Below are positions 34,739 through 37,245 of a DNA stretch of 37,245 bases, piece by piece. The translations under genes were made by a program, and so were the position numbers. Numbering within the stretch: the first letter of the stretch is position 1; each line of letters opens with the position of its first letter. The notes under the pieces were generated by a model. That model was given only the letters and a program-made list of their open reading frames with translations, was not told where the DNA came from and did not search any database. The DNA is from Mesorhizobium sp. (GTDB lineage: Bacteria > Pseudomonadota > Alphaproteobacteria > Rhizobiales > Rhizobiaceae): assembly GCA_004017275.1 (NCBI GenBank), contig SAKE01000038.1, positions 1 to 37,245 on the forward strand, given 5' to 3'.

Positions 34739-34767
34739 AAAACGGCGGGCCATGTGCCCGCCGTTTT
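34739..34767. terminator. Bidirectional terminator after rpsP
   Basis: AAAACGGCGGGC (34739-34750) and GCCCGCCGTTTT (34756-34767) are exact 12-bp complements around CATGT. T-runs in both directions suit rpsP on the plus strand and the glycine-zipper gene on the minus strand. Confidence 0.9.
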
Positions 34768-34796
34768 GCTGTCGTCCTGTCTGTAAGGCCGCCCGA

Positions 34797-35060
34797 TCAA
34801 TAGCCGCGTGGGCAGCGGTCGATGTAGACGCGGCCACGGCTATCACGGTAGCGGCATTCGCCACGCTCGCTCGCCCGACCGATCAGCGCACCGGCAACAG
34901 CGCCGACAGCGCCACCAACGACGGCGCCCTCAACCGGATCGCCGGCAACAGCAGCACCGACGGCAGCGCCACCAAGGCCGCCGACAGCTGCGCCTTTCTC
35001 CGTTTGTGAACAAGCGGCGAGCGGCACCAGCAGGGCCATCAAAAGCATCATTTTCTTCAT
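34797..35060 (-). CDS. Glycine-zipper lipoprotein
   Basis: An 87-residue outer-membrane-type lipoprotein. The signal peptide ends in the lipobox LAAC (Cys at about residue 16), then a glycine-zipper region (GAAVGGLGGAAVGAAVAGDPVEGAVVGGAVGAVAGALIG in two parts, about 24-62), then the C-terminal RYRDSRGRVYIDRCPRGY. This is the 17-kDa surface antigen/YMGG-type plan found in many rhizobia; function unknown. ATG 35060 is preceded on the minus strand by GGAGAGGAACGACC. Convergent with rpsP. Confidence 0.85.
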   Translation of the reverse strand: MKKMMLLMALLVPLAACSQTEKGAAVGGLGGAAVGAAVAGDPVEGAVVGGAVGAVAGALIGRASERGECRYRDSRGRVYIDRCPRGY

Positions 35061-35157
35061 GGTCGTTCCTCTCCAGTAGGAGCCGCCGCCGCCGCCGAGT
35101 GAATCCCTAACTCGCAACTCGGCGTTTTGATCCCAAAGAGATCGCCGGCAAAGGGAT

Positions 35158-35565
35158 TCAGCTGAACGGGATCAGCGCGCGTATCCGGGGGTCGCGCAGA
35201 TACAGGCCACCCCACAGGACGATGCCGAGATAGACGCCGAACAGTGTGTGCGAGAACAGCGGGTTGTCGACGCGGACATTGGTGGCGATGGCACCGCCCA
35301 TATAGGCGGTGAGCAGGATGGCACCGAGCACCGCTGTGCGCGGCAAGGCGTAGAGTGCCGTCGAGATCAGGCCGATGACGCCAAGCATACGCGCGACATT
35401 CGGGTCGGCCGGCCAGCCGAGCGGCACCATCGTCTGGGTGACGACATCGAGCGGCGGCAGCTTGATGACGCCGTCGAAAATCATGAACAACACAATGAAG
35501 CCGCTGAGCGCGCGGCCGGTCCACAGAGCACCCGGTGATACGGGCGCGGTTTCGGAAATGCTCAT
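35158..35565 (-). CDS. DoxX-like membrane protein
   Basis: A 135-residue protein with four helices, of the DoxX-like (DUF417/DoxX) type. Typical segments are ALSGFIVLFMIFDGVIKL, ARMLGVIGLISTALYALPRTAVLGAILLTAYMGGAIATNVR and the conserved NPLFSHTLFGVYLGIVLWGGLYLRD. Family role is unclear (membrane oxidoreductase components or redox stress). ATG 35565 has TCAGGAGGGAAT just upstream on the minus strand, a strong RBS. It lies 98 bp upstream of the glycine-zipper gene. Confidence 0.85.
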   Translation of the reverse strand: MSISETAPVSPGALWTGRALSGFIVLFMIFDGVIKLPPLDVVTQTMVPLGWPADPNVARMLGVIGLISTALYALPRTAVLGAILLTAYMGGAIATNVRVDNPLFSHTLFGVYLGIVLWGGLYLRDPRIRALIPFS

Positions 35566-35958
35566 AGTATTCCCTCCTGATGGTTGGAGCCCTTTCAACG
35601 GGGTCGAACCAAGGACGCGGCATGGAGCGGCGATCCGACAGCGTCGGGATTCTTTGGGCGCCGGGTGACGCTACAGTGAGGCGAAGGCAACCTTGGCGCC
35701 GGCATAATCATGCCTTCGAGAGGCGTTTCAGCCGATCTCCGAAGGCAGAGCCACCCGTATCCAACACCTACGAAAATAGAACTTTTCCGCCGGGATCATC
35801 TTCAGCGGCGTCTCGCCCCAGCGCAACAGGACCGCAAGCCCAGTCGCCAGCGATATCGCCATATCGTCTGTACAACGCGGACTATCGGCACTCGCCAGTC
35901 GCGGATATTGAGGAGCACGTGGGCTGCGGCCCGTTTCTGCAGTCGAGAGATGAGAAAA
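35566..35958. other. Intergenic gap, no clear gene
   Basis: 393 bp between divergent DoxX-like and ACT-domain genes. A 44-codon minus-strand frame (35862-35728) has no ribosome site and no homology I recognise. The gap is expected to hold both promoters. I see no palindromic repeat of the types found elsewhere in this window. Confidence 0.4.
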
Positions 35959-36366
35959 ATGGCCGGCGAAACCGATCTGAAGACACTGTTGGTATCGATG
36001 ACGCCGGAACTGCTCGCCAGCATCTATGTCTTCGCCACGCTGGCGCCTGGCATCGCTCAGCCCGAAGGCGTCAAGCCGGTGATGCTGTTCCGTGAGCGCG
36101 AAGGCACGACGCTGATCGTGACCGAGGAGGAGGCTAACGCCGCGGGGCTGACCGCTTCTTTCCGCTGCCGGATGCTGACGCTGAACATCCATTCGTCGCT
36201 GGAAGCCGTCGGCTTCCTCGCCGCCATCACCACACGGCTCGCGGCAGCCGACATGGGCGTCAATCCGGTCTCGGCTTTCTACCACGACCACCTGTTCGTC
36301 CCCGCCGATCGGGCGGAGGAAGCGCTGGAACTGCTGCGCCAGCTGGCTAGGGACAGCGCCAGCTGA
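35959..36366 (+). CDS. ACT domain-containing protein
   Basis: A 135-residue protein of the ACT_3/ACT_7 class: an N-terminal half (TDLKTLLVSMTPELLASIYVFATLAP) followed by FREREGTTLIVTEEEANAAGL and a C-terminal ACT-like segment (CRMLTLNIHSSLEAVGFLAAITTRLAAADMGVNPVSAFYHDHLFVPADRAEEALELLRQL). Related proteins bind amino acids, but no enzyme domain is attached, so the role is unknown. ATG 35959 or 35950 are both possible (three codons apart). Confidence 0.82.
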   Translation: MAGETDLKTLLVSMTPELLASIYVFATLAPGIAQPEGVKPVMLFREREGTTLIVTEEEANAAGLTASFRCRMLTLNIHSSLEAVGFLAAITTRLAAADMGVNPVSAFYHDHLFVPADRAEEALELLRQLARDSAS

Positions 36367-36369
36367 ACT

Positions 36370-36398
36370 TTGACAGGATCCCAAAAATCGCGTAAATT
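36370..36398 (+). promoter_or_regulatory. Sigma70-type promoter of the toxin-antitoxin pair
   Basis: TTGACA (36370-36375), 17 bp spacer, TAAATT (36393-36398): a near-consensus promoter about 40 bp before the antitoxin ATG. It overlaps the operator. Confidence 0.7.
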
Positions 36399-36425
36399 GC
36401 GGTAAGTGCGTAAATTACGCGATTT
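36385..36425. promoter_or_regulatory. Palindromic operator of the toxin-antitoxin pair
   Basis: AAATCGCGTAA (36385-36395) and TTACGCGATTT (36415-36425) are exact 11-bp complements around a 19-bp centre that repeats GCGTAAATT (36390-36398 and 36408-36416). This covers the -10 box and ends 13 bp before the antitoxin start, the usual site for Phd/YefM autorepression. Confidence 0.75.
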
Positions 36426-36438
36426 AGGATGAGCCATC

Positions 36439-36708
36439 ATGCGTGAAGTTCCCACCACAGAATTCACCCGTAATTTCGGGCGGTACCGAGAGATCGTGCA
36501 GCGTGAGCCGGTCGCCGTAATGAGTCACGGGCGGCCAACCGGCTATTTCGTTTCAGCTGTCGAGTATGAAGAGCTGCAGCACTACAAGAACCTGGCCCGG
36601 CAATCATTTGCGACCAGGGATCTGTCGCGCGAGGACGTGGAAGCTATCGCCAGCGGCCGCATGTCATCGGAACACGATCATCTCAATGCCTTGATGGATC
36701 CCAAGTAA
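36439..36708 (+). CDS. Phd/YefM-type antitoxin
   Basis: An 89-residue protein starting REVPTTEFTRNFGRYREIVQREPVAVMSHGRPTGYFVSAVEYEEL, which matches the Phd/YefM DNA-binding fold (N-terminal beta strand, helix, Val-rich strand, S-x-x-E-Y-E). The C-terminal half, about 40 residues, would be the toxin-neutralising tail. It is expected to bind the operator at 36385-36425 and repress its own operon, with help from the toxin. The toxin gene begins 3 bp after the stop (TAAGGCATG), so the pair is one operon. Antitoxins of this kind are unstable proteins. Confidence 0.85.
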   Translation: MREVPTTEFTRNFGRYREIVQREPVAVMSHGRPTGYFVSAVEYEELQHYKNLARQSFATRDLSREDVEAIASGRMSSEHDHLNALMDPK

Positions 36709-36711
36709 GGC

Positions 36712-37143
36712 ATGCCGCTTCCCGACCCACAGCTCGGCCTCGTCATCTCCTATGCGTATCTGTGGCACCATGAACATCAAGCCGGACAGGATGAAGGGCG
36801 GAAAGATCGCCCTTGCGTGATCGTGGTAGCCGTCGAACGCGGCGCCGATGGTCTGATCGTGACGGTGGTGCCTGTCACGCATGTACCGCCGGCCGATCCG
36901 TCGCTGGCGATCGAGCTGCCGCCAGCCGTCAAGCGTCATTTGGGGCTGGACGGCGAGCGCTCCTGGGTGATGCTCCACGAAGGCAATCGCTTCGCGTGGC
37001 CAGGCTACGACCTTCGTCCGGTGCCGCGCTCCACCGACCGCTATGACTACGGCCTGTTGCCGCCACGGCTGTTTTCATCGCTGGTGGAGCGCTTCAGGAC
37101 AATCTGGGAAGTCGGGCAAGGCCGTCAGGTACCGCGCGACTAA
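36712..37143 (+). CDS. PemK/MazF-like toxin
   Basis: A 143-residue protein next to the Phd-type antitoxin. The N-terminal part has a stretch (GRKDRPCVIVVAVERGADGLIVTVVPVTHVPPADPSLAIELPP) with the RP-V pattern of PemK/MazF endoribonucleases, then LDGERSWVMLHEGNRFAWPGYDLRPV. This fits a family seen in alphaproteobacteria annotated as growth inhibitor or PemK-like. Fold and RNase activity are inferred from pattern and place; the catalytic residues could not be confirmed. Phd antitoxins usually pair with Doc or YoeB/RelE toxins, so this pairing is less usual. Confidence 0.75.
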   Translation: MPLPDPQLGLVISYAYLWHHEHQAGQDEGRKDRPCVIVVAVERGADGLIVTVVPVTHVPPADPSLAIELPPAVKRHLGLDGERSWVMLHEGNRFAWPGYDLRPVPRSTDRYDYGLLPPRLFSSLVERFRTIWEVGQGRQVPRD

Positions 37144-37154
37144 CCCTTTGCGGC

Positions 37155-37245
37155 TGGCGCCGCCCCTCATCCCCTGACCTGTCCCCCGTGAACGCAGGGC
37201 TGTCCGGGGAAAGGGAGGGTGAATCGAAATGCCACATGCGCATGC
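37155..37245. repeat. GCCGCCCCTCA-family repeat, copy 3, cut by window edge
   Basis: Starts GGCGCCGCCCCTCATCCCC right after the toxin gene, as copies 1 and 2 do. It then has CTGTCCCCCGTGAAC and CTGTCCGGGGAAAGGGAGGG, and leaves the window. No gene is seen in 37144-37245. Confidence 0.55.

Noticed and set aside
35728..35862. 44-codon minus-strand frame in the gap before the ACT-domain gene
   Set aside because: No ribosome binding site, no recognisable domain, and compositional bias not distinct from chance.

Overview
The window reads as chromosomal DNA of an alphaproteobacterium of the order Hyphomicrobiales (Rhizobiales), most probably Mesorhizobium or a close relative. The basis is high GC, rhizobial gene neighbourhoods (cytochrome c maturation genes beside acnA; ffh, chorismate mutase and rpsP in a row), families common in this group (DUF1127, DUF1223, DUF2794, IalB-like) and several GC-rich palindromic intergenic repeats of a kind I associate with Mesorhizobium. 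The taxon is inferred from pattern recognition, not from a search. No rRNA, tRNA, prophage, CRISPR array or intact insertion sequence was seen.

Layout. 1-2.0 kb: a palindromic repeat, a 4-OT-like tautomerase and an SMP-30/gluconolactonase (minus strand), then a small DUF1127 gene behind an inverted repeat, then another repeat. 2.0-4.4 kb: cytochrome c maturation genes ccmA-ccmB-ccmD-ccmG on the minus strand. ccmC, normally between ccmB and ccmD, is absent, and a repeat with perfect 49-bp arms separates ccmA from ccmB. 4.6-10 kb: acnA, a ceramidase-like membrane protein, secreted DUF1223 protein, a probable small RNA with an intrinsic terminator, and a DUF2794 gene. 10-16 kb: GNAT acetyltransferase, a BI-1/YbhL membrane protein with its probable leader RNA, and the ybbP-ybbA ABC exporter genes divergent from a TesA-type esterase. 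The ybbP gene carries an in-frame palindromic repeat near its start.

16-24.5 kb: 2'-5' RNA ligase overlapping a low-molecular-weight phosphatase tail to tail, pterin dehydratase, DUF1232, an IalB-like secreted protein, a very Met-rich secreted protein, rlmN followed by two tandem related membrane proteins (the first frameshifted), a LysE exporter and a MHYT-GGDEF-EAL c-di-GMP protein. 24.8-32 kb: argG, an unknown secreted protein, an IS3-like inverted-repeat relic inside a hairpin, lytic transglycosylase, flavin amine oxidase, zinc-ribbon metallopeptidase, SH3/DUF1236 protein and a CPBP protease. 32-37.2 kb: leader hairpin-ffh-chorismate mutase-rpsP, glycine-zipper lipoprotein, DoxX-like protein, ACT-domain protein, and a Phd-type antitoxin with a PemK/MazF-like toxin under a palindromic operator.

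Most of the window is housekeeping. The points most worth a second look are the missing ccmC, the in-frame repeat in ybbP, the frameshifted paralogue behind rlmN, the unnamed structured RNA at 9.2-9.4 kb, the IS-end relic with a 3-bp duplication, and the toxin-antitoxin pair.
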